A stretch of 64,000 nucleotides of DNA, from the NCBI GenBank assembly GCA_965227445.1, contig OZ245751.1, forward strand, positions 3,720,001-3,784,000, read 5' to 3'. Made by a program: the position numbers and the translations under genes. This document shows positions 53,901-62,680 of the stretch, in pieces. The notes beneath the pieces are model-generated. The model was not told the DNA's origin. It saw only the letters and a list, made by a program, of their open reading frames with translations, and did no database searches. The DNA comes from DT-110 sp030148525. GTDB taxonomy: Bacteria > Bacteroidota > Bacteroidia > Chitinophagales > Saprospiraceae. Position 1 is the first letter of the stretch; each line of letters begins with the position of its first letter.

Positions 53901-56622
53901 AAAGACAAAAACAAAATGGCATAGCAAATGGAGAAACATCCTTCCGGATGGTAAAGTCAGGTGGCATGAGGGTTTTGGTACGCCCTATTTTCAACAGGAC
54001 GGAACGGTTGTCTACAATTCTATGGTCTTCGATTATACCGATGAGAAGCAAGCGATCGACCTGTATGCTGAAGCATCTGAAATGGCAAAAATCGGAAATT
54101 GGGAACTGAACTTTGCCACTCAAGACGATACAGATAACATGTACTGGTCCCCCATGTTAAAACGTATATTAGAAGTTGACGATCATTATAATCCATCACT
54201 CACAGGGGGGTTCGAATTTTATCTTGGTGAAAGCAAAGACCAAATTCAAAATGCAGTTGACCGTTTGGTCAAAACAGGTACTCCCTTTGATTTGGAACTC
54301 CTGGTGAAAACAGCAAAAGGTAAAAGAAAATGGATTCGATGCATCGGTGAAGGGGAGTTTTTAGATGACTGTTGCACTCGCATCTTTGGTAGTTTTCAGG
54401 ATATACACGACCGCAAAACAATAGAGATACAACTCAAAACCTTAACGGACAACCTGCCCGGGGTTATTTTCCAATACCTGCTGCATCCTGATGGAAAAGA
54501 CCAAATACTCTATATAAGCGAAGGAAGCTTTAAAGTTTGGGGGCTATCCCCTGAGGAATGTATCCAATCTCCAGAAAAAATTTGGCAACAAATCGAAGCA
54601 GGCGGAAACAAAGAAGAAGTGGTGAAAAGCATCCGGGAATCGGCTAAACACCTTACACCGTGGTATGCTCAATGGAGAAACATCTCCATAAATGGTGACG
54701 AAAAGTGGTTTGAAGGAAGAGGCTTACCTCAACAGTTAGCGGATGGAACCACTTTATGGAATTCTCTTATTATTGACATTACTGAGAAAAAGAAATTTGA
54801 AACCAAGTATCAACAGGCAGATGCCGATAGGGCTGTCATCCTTGAAAGTATCTCTGATGCATTCTATGCCGTGGATGCCAATTGGAACTTTACCTATTTT
54901 AACAAAGAAGCTGAATTCCTCTTGAAGAAAAAGTCTGAGGAGGTGCTCGGAAAAAATATTTGGGAAGTTTTTTCGCCAGCCAAAGGCACAAAACTGGAAA
55001 CTATTTACAAAAAGGTTTCTTCATCAGGAAGATCCAAAAACTTCGAATATCATTACCCCGGCGATGGAAGTTGGTATGATATCACTGTCTATCCATTTAA
55101 TGGAGGCGTTTCCTCCTACTTTAAAAACATTGATGAACGCCGAAAAGCAGCACAGGAACTCGAAAAGGCATATAAAGAAAAAAGTGATATCCTGGAAAGT
55201 ATCAGTGACGCCTTTTTCGCGGTAAATAGCGACTGGACTGTTTCCTATTGGAACAATCAGGCCGAAAACATCTTAGGTAAATCGAAACATGAAATCGTAG
55301 GTAAGAACCTTTGGGACGTTTTTCCGGATTCTATCGATTCGGTTTTTCACAAAAATTACCTCAAGGCAATGGAGACCGGAGAAACCATCAACTTTGAGGA
55401 ATATTATCTACCCCTCGATATATGGATTGCGGTTACTGTTTACCCCTCCGAAAACGGTTTATCTATCTACTATAAAGATATTACATTAAAGAAAACAGCA
55501 GATATACGTTTGTTAGAAGCCAACGAACGCTTCTCATTAGTTACCAAAGCTACTAATGATACTATATGGGATTGGGATATCAAAAATGGTGTTTTCCACC
55601 GGTCTGATAACATTAAAAAACTATTCGGTAAAAGAACACCAACCAAACTACACAAAAATCAGTTTTGGCGAGACAATTTTCACCCGAAAGATATAGCTAA
55701 AATTCAAGATAGTGTGAAAAAAGCCCTTGAAGACCCTCAGACCGAACGCTGGGAACTGGAATATAACATCCTAAATGAGCAGGGTGAAGAACTGCATATT
55801 ATGGATAGGGGCATAATTGTAAGGGACAAAAACCAAAAACCCATCCGAATGGTGGGAGCAATGATTGATCTAACCAAGCAAAAAAAACTGGAAAAAAAAC
55901 TATCACTGGCTAATGAATCTCTAAAAAACCACGCCAAAGTATTAGAGCGCTCAAATGAGGAATTAGAGCAATTCGCGTTTATCACTTCCCACGACCTACA
56001 GGAGCCATTACGCATGGTTTCCAGTTTCATGAATCAATTGAAACGAAGATATGCTGACCAACTTGATGAGAAGGCTCTTTTGTACATTCATTATGCAATG
56101 GATGGTGCCAAAAGGATGAAACAGATAATTCTGGATTTACTGCTCTACTCCAGGGCTAACAGACCTACCGAGCAGATTGAGGAGGTTAATCTCAATGAAA
56201 TAGTAACTGAGTATACCCTTCTAAGAAGAAAGCTTATCGCTGAAAAAAAAGCTTCTATTTTATTCGACAGTCTTCCGGCATTTCAAACCTATAAAGCTCC
56301 GATTATACAAATATTTCACTGCCTCCTCGATAATGCATTGAAATATACGAAGAAAAACCTACCGCCTCGAATCAAAATACAAGCTAAAGAAAAGGAAACC
56401 CTTTGGGAGTTTACTATTGAAGATAATGGAATTGGCATTGACCCGAAGTTTTACGATAAAGTTTTTATTATTTTCCAAAGATTACACAACAGAGACGAAT
56501 ACGAAGGTACAGGTATCGGCTTAGCTTTAGTTAAGAAGAGCGTAGAGTTCCTGGGTGGTGAGGTTTGGTTAGAATCCAAGCCAGGAGAAGGCTCTACTTT
56601 TTATTTCACCATCGCGAAATAA
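50998..56622 (+). CDS. Giant multi-PAS/GAF sensor histidine kinase
   Basis: The 1874-residue protein has about ten or more PAS domains in series with one GAF domain near residues 495-655 (ISICFREGELTQSTSELCKVI). Several adjacent PAS units are near copies (LPGVTFQYYLYPDG and LPGVIFQYLLHPDG; FFGSFQDIHQQK and IFGSFQDIHDRK), so internal duplication is likely. The kinase core is complete: phosphoacceptor His1665 in TSHDLQEPLR, N box Asn1779 (LLDNALKY), G1 DNGIGID (from Asp1809) and G2 GTGIGLALVKK (from Gly1837). No transmembrane segment is evident, so it is probably a cytoplasmic sensor of redox, light or small ligands. It lies 13 bases ahead of three response regulators. Confidence 0.92.
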   Translation: MKKKEHKNFILDQSRDPIWVVDKNLDLVYFNNAYLSLTTEQEKTGITKQIAPFTLVECSGEVDIEKWETYYQRAFSGEYFEVDEYFHNQQTKEVQYGRISISPIRNEDEEIVSVACRLVDISLLGERKGLPGRLMDLSLDILCAINQQGEIIYINESVKSHWGYTAEELTGTLYTSLVIDEDLAKTTRVIESIIHDEEIVHFSNRHRKKDGETVNNTLSVRWDNDSKLIHCVVRRDKGKIESKQLLYQNEERFKALVQEGADLIAILDPDGNYSYVSPTSTSVLGIAPSFFLGKNAFDFIHPDDAEKTLKFLQRITDEDTVQVEPFRFKNREGKWRWVETVLTNMLDNPAVNGIVANSRDITEQIEEAHRLKLFEKVINSTSDAIIITDAEPLDEPGPIIKYVNEAFTTMTGYTPEEVIGKSPRILQGPNSNQKELRHLGRRLRQWKPSEITVLNYTKKGEPFWVNFVVSPVADENGWFTHWISIQRDVTDQKNKELEKELFAKISICFREGELTQSTSELCKVIRKFGQFDLVEFWCPNSEKSHMSRVAYDSSLTAFDKDHHSLSKLRIGEGLPGKVWELNQQLLWDQDSISKFFVRKTKAQNTGLKQILGIPLIHNNQVNGALVVGTTKNTEGLNHFKELIKKLQRFIGSEINRKRLEDDLNRLYKAIPEILCIINFDGRFLEMNPAGCTLLGIPESDVQLYSFEDIIPPQDREVQNNPIDKIKAGSNTIQFENRYITKDGKVIWLSWNCNSSIEDGLIYAAAKNISEEKRLRSLINQADNLAQIGQWEVNLEKGTVFWSEMVHELHETDPRSFVPNLETAIDFYRSDFRPIVTNAINKAISDGTTVDLEAIIVTKNLKERWVRSIGKVEKVDGVAKRFFGSFQDIHQQKITELRLQAIADDLPGVTFQYYLYPDGTDRLLTVSQGSKRIWGLSPHQCEENINLVWDQIKKGGDFEQVVQDISHSIKTKTKWHSKWRNILPDGKVRWHEGFGTPYFQQDGTVVYNSMVFDYTDEKQAIDLYAEASEMAKIGNWELNFATQDDTDNMYWSPMLKRILEVDDHYNPSLTGGFEFYLGESKDQIQNAVDRLVKTGTPFDLELLVKTAKGKRKWIRCIGEGEFLDDCCTRIFGSFQDIHDRKTIEIQLKTLTDNLPGVIFQYLLHPDGKDQILYISEGSFKVWGLSPEECIQSPEKIWQQIEAGGNKEEVVKSIRESAKHLTPWYAQWRNISINGDEKWFEGRGLPQQLADGTTLWNSLIIDITEKKKFETKYQQADADRAVILESISDAFYAVDANWNFTYFNKEAEFLLKKKSEEVLGKNIWEVFSPAKGTKLETIYKKVSSSGRSKNFEYHYPGDGSWYDITVYPFNGGVSSYFKNIDERRKAAQELEKAYKEKSDILESISDAFFAVNSDWTVSYWNNQAENILGKSKHEIVGKNLWDVFPDSIDSVFHKNYLKAMETGETINFEEYYLPLDIWIAVTVYPSENGLSIYYKDITLKKTADIRLLEANERFSLVTKATNDTIWDWDIKNGVFHRSDNIKKLFGKRTPTKLHKNQFWRDNFHPKDIAKIQDSVKKALEDPQTERWELEYNILNEQGEELHIMDRGIIVRDKNQKPIRMVGAMIDLTKQKKLEKKLSLANESLKNHAKVLERSNEELEQFAFITSHDLQEPLRMVSSFMNQLKRRYADQLDEKALLYIHYAMDGAKRMKQIILDLLLYSRANRPTEQIEEVNLNEIVTEYTLLRRKLIAEKKASILFDSLPAFQTYKAPIIQIFHCLLDNALKYTKKNLPPRIKIQAKEKETLWEFTIEDNGIGIDPKFYDKVFIIFQRLHNRDEYEGTGIGLALVKKSVEFLGGEVWLESKPGEGSTFYFTIAK

Positions 56623-56635
56623 AATTATTCCGTAT

Positions 56636-57076
56636 ATGACGAACAAGACCTATAAACGTGCACATATACTTCTTGTAGAAGATAACGAAGGAGACGTATT
56701 ACTGACCAAAGAAGCTTTTGAGGAAAGTAAAATAGATACGATGATAAGCGTGGCAAAAAATGGGCAGGAAGCATTGGATTTCCTAAACAAAAAGGGAGCA
56801 TTCTCCAATGCTAAAAGACCTGACTTAATCATATTAGACATCAATATTCCAATTTTTAATGGCCACGAAGTTTTAGAGAGGATTAAGCAGGATAAAAAAT
56901 TGAAAAAAATACCGGTAATCATACTCACCACCTCCTCCAACCAAAAGGATATTGACAGAGCTTACGAAAATCACTGCAACACCTATATAAAGAAGCCACT
57001 GGAAATGGAGGAATTCATAGCGGCCATTCTTAAAATTGAAGATTTTTGGCTACAACTATCTGTTTTATCTAACTAA
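56636..57076 (+). CDS. Stand-alone response regulator (Rcp1-like REC)
   Basis: The 146-residue protein is a single receiver domain: acidic pocket VEDNEGD (from Glu15), phosphoacceptor Asp68 (ILDINIPIFNGHEVL), TTSS at the switch position and Lys in YIKKPLEMEEF. The EDNEGD plus short loop after Asp is typical of phytochrome-associated Rcp1-like regulators. It follows the kinase by 13 bases. It has no output domain and probably passes phosphate on or acts by protein contact. Confidence 0.9.
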   Translation: MTNKTYKRAHILLVEDNEGDVLLTKEAFEESKIDTMISVAKNGQEALDFLNKKGAFSNAKRPDLIILDINIPIFNGHEVLERIKQDKKLKKIPVIILTTSSNQKDIDRAYENHCNTYIKKPLEMEEFIAAILKIEDFWLQLSVLSN

Positions 57077-57095
57077 TTATTACAATCAAAATTCC

Positions 57096-57728
57096 ATGGA
57101 CAATAGATACCGGTCCATTTTGGTCATAGAAGATAATGATGGTGATTTCGTACTGATTGAGGATTACCTGATTGAAGCTTTTAAAACGATTCAAATCAAT
57201 AGACATCATACATTCGGTGATTATATAAAAAACCAAAAAAGTGATATCAAACATGATCTTATCTTGCTTGATTTGCACTTACCAGACTCGTCGGGATCTG
57301 AGTTAATTCATAAAATACTCGAATCAAATCCTCCGGTACCGGTAATAATTTTAACAGGCTATGCAGACCTTTCCCTGGCAAAAGATAGTCTTAAATTAGG
57401 AATTGATGACTTTTTGATTAAAGATGAAACAACACCGGGTATGCTCCATAAAAGTATTGAGTTTGCCCTCAGCAGAAGCTTATACATTAAGCAGATTCAA
57501 ACTCAAAATGAAAAACTAAAGAATATTGCCTGGACGCAATCGCATGTAGTAAGAGCTCCTTTGTCAAGAATCATGGGAATCGTTAACTTTATTGAATCCG
57601 ATGAGCAACAACCAGACGATTTATCTTTTTGGCTTGAACAACTAAAAAATTCTGCTAATGAAATGGACGCCATCGTACAAAAAATAACATCAGAAGCGCA
57701 GGCAATACAATTAAAGAAAGATGAATAA
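57096..57728 (+). CDS. Response regulator with a DHp-like C-terminus and no ATPase
   Basis: The start is taken at 57096 (MDNRYRSILVIEDNDGD), since an earlier frame would overlap the previous gene. The 210-residue protein has a receiver domain (Asp59 in LLDLHLPDSSG, Thr87 in LTGYADL, Lys109 in FLIKDE). The remaining 80 residues look like the dimerisation helix pair of a histidine kinase (NIAWTQSHVVRAPLSRIMGIVNFIESDE): His150 stands where kinases have SHDLRxPL. There is no catalytic domain, so it could be a phosphotransfer protein or a dummy dimeriser for the kinase. It overlaps the next gene by 8 bases. Confidence 0.85.
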   Translation: MDNRYRSILVIEDNDGDFVLIEDYLIEAFKTIQINRHHTFGDYIKNQKSDIKHDLILLDLHLPDSSGSELIHKILESNPPVPVIILTGYADLSLAKDSLKLGIDDFLIKDETTPGMLHKSIEFALSRSLYIKQIQTQNEKLKNIAWTQSHVVRAPLSRIMGIVNFIESDEQQPDDLSFWLEQLKNSANEMDAIVQKITSEAQAIQLKKDE

Positions 57729-58107
57729 AACTATCTTTATAATAGATGATGACCCACTTCTTAGACTGCTCGTCGAAAGAATGATGACTGTAGTGGACAA
57801 GTCCTTAACATTTATTCCTTGCGAAAATGGAAAAACAGGACTAGATAGGTTAAATGAATACCTGGGATCTTCGACCAGTTGTATTGTACTATTAGACTTG
57901 AATATGCCTGTGCTTGATGGATGGGCAGTATTAAACAAAATCCAAGCAACTCCGATGAGCAGTCGCCAAAATATGACTATATATATTTTATCATCTTCAA
58001 CAGACATTAGTGATTTGGAAAAAGCACGAGAATATGAATGTGTCAAAAAGTTTTATCATAAACCATTAAACCGTGATGACATAGTACAAATATTGAATGG
58101 CGGTTAA
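57721..58107 (+). CDS. Stand-alone response regulator (REC)
   Basis: The 128-residue receiver has IIDDDPLLR (from Asp9), Asp59 in LLDLNMPVLDGWAVL, SSSTD at the switch and Lys in FYHKPLNRDD. It overlaps the preceding gene by 8 bases and ends the two-component cluster. A fragment resembling element B (AACCTCCTCGGAAACGGTAT) follows at 58122-58141. Confidence 0.9.
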   Translation: MNKTIFIIDDDPLLRLLVERMMTVVDKSLTFIPCENGKTGLDRLNEYLGSSTSCIVLLDLNMPVLDGWAVLNKIQATPMSSRQNMTIYILSSSTDISDLEKAREYECVKKFYHKPLNRDDIVQILNGG

Positions 58108-58182
58108 TGAGCGAGGTCCAAACCTCCTCGGAAACGGTATAGAAGCAACCCCAACCTTCCCCCTCCCCCACCACCAACAACC

Positions 58183-59286
58183 ATGAAACAACTTCATTTC
58201 ATTCTCCTCCTGTTCCTTACTTTCCATCTTTCCGGGCAGACAGTCACCTACAACCACGTGGTTGATTCGGCCGACACCGATACCAAAGCGGTGATGACCT
58301 TGTTTGAAAAATACCTGTCTTCCAATCCACAGAACCAGGAGGAGAATCCGTATTGGAATGCGAAAGAGCAGCAAAACCACCAGAACTACGACTTCCTGGA
58401 AAGTGAATTCCACCCTTCTCTTTATATGAGCATGCCCGTTCATGTGCTGAGCATCAAGTTCTTCGGTGACCTTTGCCAGATAAAGGCACAGTTCTCCTAT
58501 TGCCAGGACGACGGTCGTCCGTACGTACTCGCCATAGCGAATTACTATGCCAAAAAAGAGCAGGGAACGTATAAGCTGTTCAATGCACTGACTATCAACA
58601 AACAGTACTGGAATTGCGCCACCGTCGGTATCGTCGACTTCTACTATCCGCCCGACCACATCTTCGACGAGGCGAAAGCACAAAAGCTTAATGACTTTAT
58701 CACCAATACCTGCGCCAGCTTTGGCGTGCGACCGAAACCCTTCGAATATTATTTAGCTGCGGATTACGACGAAATTCAACAACTGAAAGGGCTCGACTAC
58801 TACGTCGGCATGGGCGGACAATTAGCCCCACGGGGCAAATCTTCGGATGATAAGGTCTATTGCGGCGGTTTGGGCGAATACTACCCGCACGAGGTGTTTC
58901 ACGTTCAGATCGACGAACACTTTCCCAACAAACACTTCTGGGTTTCGGAAGGCATTGCCACCCTTTTGGGCGGAAGCCGGGGCCAGAGTCTGCATTGGCA
59001 CATAAAACGAACCAACCGCTATCTGCAACAGCACCCCGAAATAGACCTCAGCAATATGCTCGAATTATCCAATATGGATAGCCAAACGGCTTACCATTAC
59101 GTATTGGGAGGCCTGATCGCTAAGAAGATAAGGGACAAGGGTGGCTGGAGCTTACTGAAATCCTTTATGAGCAGCGGGAAAAGGGAGGAAGACTACTACC
59201 GTGCCATCGAAAAATACCTCGGCGTAAAAAGGTCGGCACTAAACGGTTATATTAGAGGGCAATTGCGATTGGAAGCGGGCAAGTAA
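58183..59286 (+). CDS. Secreted zinc peptidase-like protein (HExxH, MA clan)
   Basis: The 367-residue protein has a signal peptide (MKQLHFILLLFLTFHLSGQ). The zinc-binding HEVFH motif begins at His236 (YPHEVFHVQIDEHF), and a third ligand candidate Glu256 lies in SEGIATLLGG, giving the gluzincin HExxH...E pattern. Before it is an N-terminal region of about 200 residues of unknown class. The C-terminal helices (YVLGGLIAKKIRDKGGWSLLKSFMSSG) match the peptidase MA-like fold. It is probably periplasmic or exported. Substrate is unknown, and no T9SS tail is seen. Confidence 0.75.
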   Translation: MKQLHFILLLFLTFHLSGQTVTYNHVVDSADTDTKAVMTLFEKYLSSNPQNQEENPYWNAKEQQNHQNYDFLESEFHPSLYMSMPVHVLSIKFFGDLCQIKAQFSYCQDDGRPYVLAIANYYAKKEQGTYKLFNALTINKQYWNCATVGIVDFYYPPDHIFDEAKAQKLNDFITNTCASFGVRPKPFEYYLAADYDEIQQLKGLDYYVGMGGQLAPRGKSSDDKVYCGGLGEYYPHEVFHVQIDEHFPNKHFWVSEGIATLLGGSRGQSLHWHIKRTNRYLQQHPEIDLSNMLELSNMDSQTAYHYVLGGLIAKKIRDKGGWSLLKSFMSSGKREEDYYRAIEKYLGVKRSALNGYIRGQLRLEAGK

Positions 59287-59330
59287 CCGTTCCAACCCGG
59301 AGTAATCTCCTCCATAACCAAAACCCAATC

Positions 59331-60248
59331 ATGAAAGCAGTCATCTGCCCGGCCTACGGCCCACCCGACGTACTGACCATCCGGGAGGTACCCAAACCCT
59401 CCCCGAAGAAGCACCAGGTATTGGTGAAAGTCATGGCCTCTCCCGTTAACTCCGGCGATGTGCGTATCCGGGCCCTGCGCGTGGAAGGGTTCATGCGCAT
59501 CGTGATGCGATTTGCGCTGGGCTTCACCAGGCCACGCCAACCCATTTTAGGACTCGTTTTTGCCGGAGTCGTAGAGGAAGTCGGAGAGGCCGTTACCAGG
59601 TTCAAAGTGGGTGATGAAGTGTATGGCTCCACCGGCTTTAAGCAGGGATGCCACGCCGAATATGTACGTATTTCCGAGAAAAAAGTCATAACCACCAAGC
59701 CCTCCAACGCTTCTTTTGCGGAAGCTGCTGCCCTGCCCTTTGGCGGCCAAACCGCCATTTACTTTTTGCGAAAGGGAAACATTGAATCTATCCAACATCC
59801 CAAAGTCCTCGTCTACGGCGCGACCGGAGCGGTGGGCACCGCCGCCGTACAAATTGCCCGGCACTTCGGAGCGACGGTTACGGCCGTATGCAGCTCCCGG
59901 GGTAAGGAACTCACCCAATCCCTGGGGGCCGACCACATTATACTGTACGATCAGGAAGATTTCACGCAGGTATCCGATTCATTCGACATCATCTTGGATG
60001 CGGTCGGGAAAACCTCCAAAAGGCAATGCAAGCACCTGTTAGCTCCTAAGGGCAAATTCCTTTCGGTGGAAAGCACAGATATTGCGGCCGAACGCACCGA
60101 ATACCTCGTTTTTTTGCGAAAGCTATACGAAGACCACCAATACCAGGCCACCATCGATAAAGTCTACCCTATGGAAAAGGCCGTCGAAGCCCATACGCAC
60201 GTAGATTCGGGACGCAAGAAGGGGAATGTGGTGCTTACGATGGGATAG
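59331..60248 (+). CDS. Zinc-independent MDR alcohol dehydrogenase/quinone oxidoreductase
   Basis: The 305-residue protein is a medium-chain reductase of the quinone-oxidoreductase branch. It has GLVFAGVVEEVGEAVTRFKVGDEVYG, SFAEAAALPFGGQTAIYFL, and the NAD(P)-binding YGATGAVGTAAVQIARHFGATVTAV. Structural zinc cysteines are missing, as usual in this branch. It is cytoplasmic and probably NADPH-dependent. The gene is 44 bases after the peptidase gene. Substrate is unknown. Confidence 0.88.
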   Translation: MKAVICPAYGPPDVLTIREVPKPSPKKHQVLVKVMASPVNSGDVRIRALRVEGFMRIVMRFALGFTRPRQPILGLVFAGVVEEVGEAVTRFKVGDEVYGSTGFKQGCHAEYVRISEKKVITTKPSNASFAEAAALPFGGQTAIYFLRKGNIESIQHPKVLVYGATGAVGTAAVQIARHFGATVTAVCSSRGKELTQSLGADHIILYDQEDFTQVSDSFDIILDAVGKTSKRQCKHLLAPKGKFLSVESTDIAAERTEYLVFLRKLYEDHQYQATIDKVYPMEKAVEAHTHVDSGRKKGNVVLTMG

Positions 60249-60257
60249 ATGTCTTAA

Positions 60258-61037
60258 TTCGAGGTTGGGCATATTGCTGCAGGTCAAGAATCGTTTTCAA
60301 TTCATGATCCTGGTCGATCCAGAGGATCGACCTCCAACGGATTTCGGTCCTCCGGACTGATCCGGGAACCCAGGTTACCCAATGCCGCTGCCGGCCCGAT
60401 CGGACAGTGGGAAGAAAAGATATTGGCCTCCATTCCGGAAACCGCTTTCCAGTCGGGCATGGACCAGGCCTATAGCTACTCCAATATCGGTTTCGGCATG
60501 TTGGGCCTGGCGCTCTCCCGGGCGGCCGACAAGCCTTTTATGCAATTGGTAGAAGAGAAGATATTTCAGCCACTCGGGATGACCAACAGCTTCTTTATCG
60601 TTCCCGAAGCTAAGCTCCCGCACCTGGCGGTGGGTATGGAGAGCAACGGAATGGGTGAGGTACACGAGGGTGCGGCCGCCGAACACGCAGGGCGGGGCTA
60701 CAAAGTACCCAACGGCGGCATTTATTCCACGCCCAATGATCTGATGAAGTTCATGCATGCCATCATGGGCTATAGTGACCTGCTGACACCGGAAAGCCGG
60801 TCGGCCATGATCACCGGCCAGACCCCCGAAGGCAATTATGGCTACGGGCTTTCCCTGTTTGAGGATGATCAAATATCCACTGCCGGGCACGGAGACTCGG
60901 TAGCCGGTTATACCTGCTACATGCTTTTTGATAAAGAGAGCCAATACGGGGTGATTTTGATGCGTAATTACAACCGGGGTCAGACTAACCTCGGACGTGC
61001 ATCCAGGGAATTGATTCAAGAACTAAAAAGCAAATAA
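60258..61037 (+). pseudogene. Degraded class C serine hydrolase
   Basis: From 60423 the frame reads a recognisable C-terminal half (MDQAYSYSNIGFGMLGLALSR, KIFQPLGMTNSFF, YSTPNDLMKFMHAIMG, and the late TAGHGDSVAGY). Upstream, the same frame is open back to a stop at 60255 and shows SSGLIREPRLPN, corresponding to the conserved HTSGLP segment, but the SxxK nucleophile part is missing and no ATG is available (the only plausible start is TTG at 60423). Intact members have about 350-400 residues. It is an N-terminally truncated or internally deleted gene. Confidence 0.7.
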
Positions 61038-61104
61038 TCTCAGGCTTCGGGGATAGATCCTCAGGGGTGACCATTTACTATTGAACATGCAATACGGCCC
61101 GAGG

Positions 61105-61176
61105 AATCTGAATCAAGTAACACTACCAGCTTGAAACTGTATGAAGCGGCCTCTTTTTACCAAAAGATGGCTGCTG
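61105..61176 (+). pseudogene. Decayed 5' end of a VOC-family gene
   Basis: The run AATCTGAATCAAGTAACACT and the later TTTTTACCAAAAGATGGCTG match the first about 70 bases of the intact VOC gene at 63669 (AATCTAAACCAGGTAACCCT, CTTTTACCAAAAAATGGGCT). Stops and small deletions disrupt it. It lies in the 316-base gap 61038-61353. Confidence 0.55.
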
Positions 61177-61178
61177 GT

Positions 61179-61219
61179 CGTTTATAACCGGTATGATCGG
61201 TTCCTAACGGTTATAAACG
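61179..61219. repeat. Palindromic repeat C, copy 3
   Basis: CGTTTATAACCGGTATGATC followed by GGTTCCTAACGGTTATAAAC is a diverged copy of the palindrome at 45111-45151. Compensating changes keep the arms complementary (CGTTTATAACCG/CGGTTATAAACG), which suggests that structure is selected or recently formed. Confidence 0.65.
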
Positions 61220-61353
61220 ACTACGCTCCCGGCTAGCCCAGGTTTGGAAAGGTTAACGTACCAGCAAACGCGATTGACGGCTTCTTTTTCTTATCCTTTC
61301 CCAACCCCACCTGTAACAAATCCGCCAATCCGTTGTCAAAGGGGCAAAAAACA

Positions 61354-62190
61354 ATGAAAACCACCTTATTATTCCTCTTTTTGGCGACAGCCATACCCTT
61401 AGCTAGCGCGGACACCTCCGCCGTACACATCGACGTCTCCGGCAGCGGAACACCAATTCTCTATCTCCCCGGCTTCGCCACTCCGGGTGAGGTCTGGGAG
61501 GACATGGTCAATCTGCTTCCCGACCACCAGGCGCACGTAGTAAGCTATGCTGGCTTCGGGGGATTAGCGCCCATCGACATGCCCTGGTACGAAAAAATCA
61601 AAACCCAGCTTGCAGACTATATCCGGTCCAACGAGTTGACCAGCCTGACCCTGATCGGACACAGTATGGGCGGAAATCTCGCGCTGGAACTGGGTGCCAT
61701 GCTACCGGATCACGTAGGAAACATCATCATCGTCGACGCCCTGCCTTGTATGCGGGAGGTCATGATGCCCGGCGTACCCGCCGACGCACTTGCTTACGGT
61801 AGTCCGTACAATGACCAGATGCTGGCCATGGATGAAGCGGCCCAGAGTGCCTACCTGGATCAAATGACGCAAGGCATGATCTCGAATGCGGAAGATCAGC
61901 AGCGGGTTAAAGACTGGATGCTGCAGGCCGACCGTAAGACCTTCGTCTATGGCTACGTCGACCTGCTCAAACTGGACAGCCGGACGGTCCTTCCCGAGAT
62001 CCAGGCCCCCGTTTTGATCCTGGTAGCCGGTCAGCCCTTTGGTGAAGAAGCCATGAAAAATATGGAGAAGCAATACGAATCCCTGGCACAAAAGACGGTT
62101 GCTTTTGCCGCGGAGAGTAAGCACTATATTATGCTCGACCAACCGGAGTGGCTGGTCGATGCATGCAAAGCCTTTTTGAACATTGAATAA
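61354..62190 (+). CDS. Secreted alpha/beta hydrolase
   Basis: The start is taken at 61354 (MKTTLLFLFLATAIPLASA), which gives a signal peptide; an upstream frame start at 61333 adds seven residues. The 278-residue protein has the nucleophile elbow LIGHSMGGNLALELG, an oxyanion segment PILYLPGFATPGEVWEDM, a late Asp in VLILVAGQPF and His in SKHYIMLDQPEWL. It is an exported esterase- or lipase-like enzyme. Its last 8 bases overlap the sigma factor gene, so the two are translationally linked. Substrate is unknown. Confidence 0.85.
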   Translation: MKTTLLFLFLATAIPLASADTSAVHIDVSGSGTPILYLPGFATPGEVWEDMVNLLPDHQAHVVSYAGFGGLAPIDMPWYEKIKTQLADYIRSNELTSLTLIGHSMGGNLALELGAMLPDHVGNIIIVDALPCMREVMMPGVPADALAYGSPYNDQMLAMDEAAQSAYLDQMTQGMISNAEDQQRVKDWMLQADRKTFVYGYVDLLKLDSRTVLPEIQAPVLILVAGQPFGEEAMKNMEKQYESLAQKTVAFAAESKHYIMLDQPEWLVDACKAFLNIE

Positions 62191-62680
62191 CACTTTAGCA
62201 AATCGGTTTGAAGCCTTGTACCAGGCGCACTACGGCATGGTATTACAGCTGTGCCTGGGTTTCTCCGAGGGTCGGGAAGATCAGGCCAAGGACCTCACGC
62301 AAGAGGTATTTATCCGGGTTTGGCGTAAGCTGGATACTTTTCGGGAGGAGGCTTCCGCCAAAACCTGGATCTACCGGATCACTGTGAATACCTGTCTGAA
62401 CTTCCTCAAAAAACAAAAATCACGAGACCGCAAACTGAACGAAGCGCTTCGTGTCCGGTCGGATACCGCAGAAACACCAACCGATGGTACAGACCAAACC
62501 GAGGTGCTCTACGCGGCCATGGCCAAACTGTCCGAAATAGACCGACTGGTCACAGGCCTAGTATTGGACGGTGTTTCCCAGGAGGAGATCGCCGCCATCC
62601 TGGGCATCACGGAGGGAAACGTGCGGGTAAAAATTCACCGGATTAAAAAAAGACTACAAAAGGTAATACACCATGAATGA
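62183..62680 (+). CDS. ECF-type RNA polymerase sigma factor
   Basis: The 165-residue protein has region 2 (FEALYQAHYGMVLQLCLGF, DLTQEVFIRVWRKLDTFREEASAKTWIYRITVNTCLNFLKKQK) and region 4 (LSEIDRLVTGLVLDGVSQEEIAAILGITEGNVRVKIHRIKKRLQ). The start appears to be TTG at 62183, overlapping the hydrolase stop by 8 bases; the next ATG (62237) would remove part of region 2. It overlaps the following membrane-protein gene by 8 bases too. It probably responds to envelope or extracellular signals. Confidence 0.88.
   Translation: MNNTLANRFEALYQAHYGMVLQLCLGFSEGREDQAKDLTQEVFIRVWRKLDTFREEASAKTWIYRITVNTCLNFLKKQKSRDRKLNEALRVRSDTAETPTDGTDQTEVLYAAMAKLSEIDRLVTGLVLDGVSQEEIAAILGITEGNVRVKIHRIKKRLQKVIHHE

Noticed and set aside
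58066..58683. Minus-strand 205-codon frame over the peptidase start
   Set aside because: It is antisense to a gene with a clear signal peptide and HExxH motif; no recognisable family.
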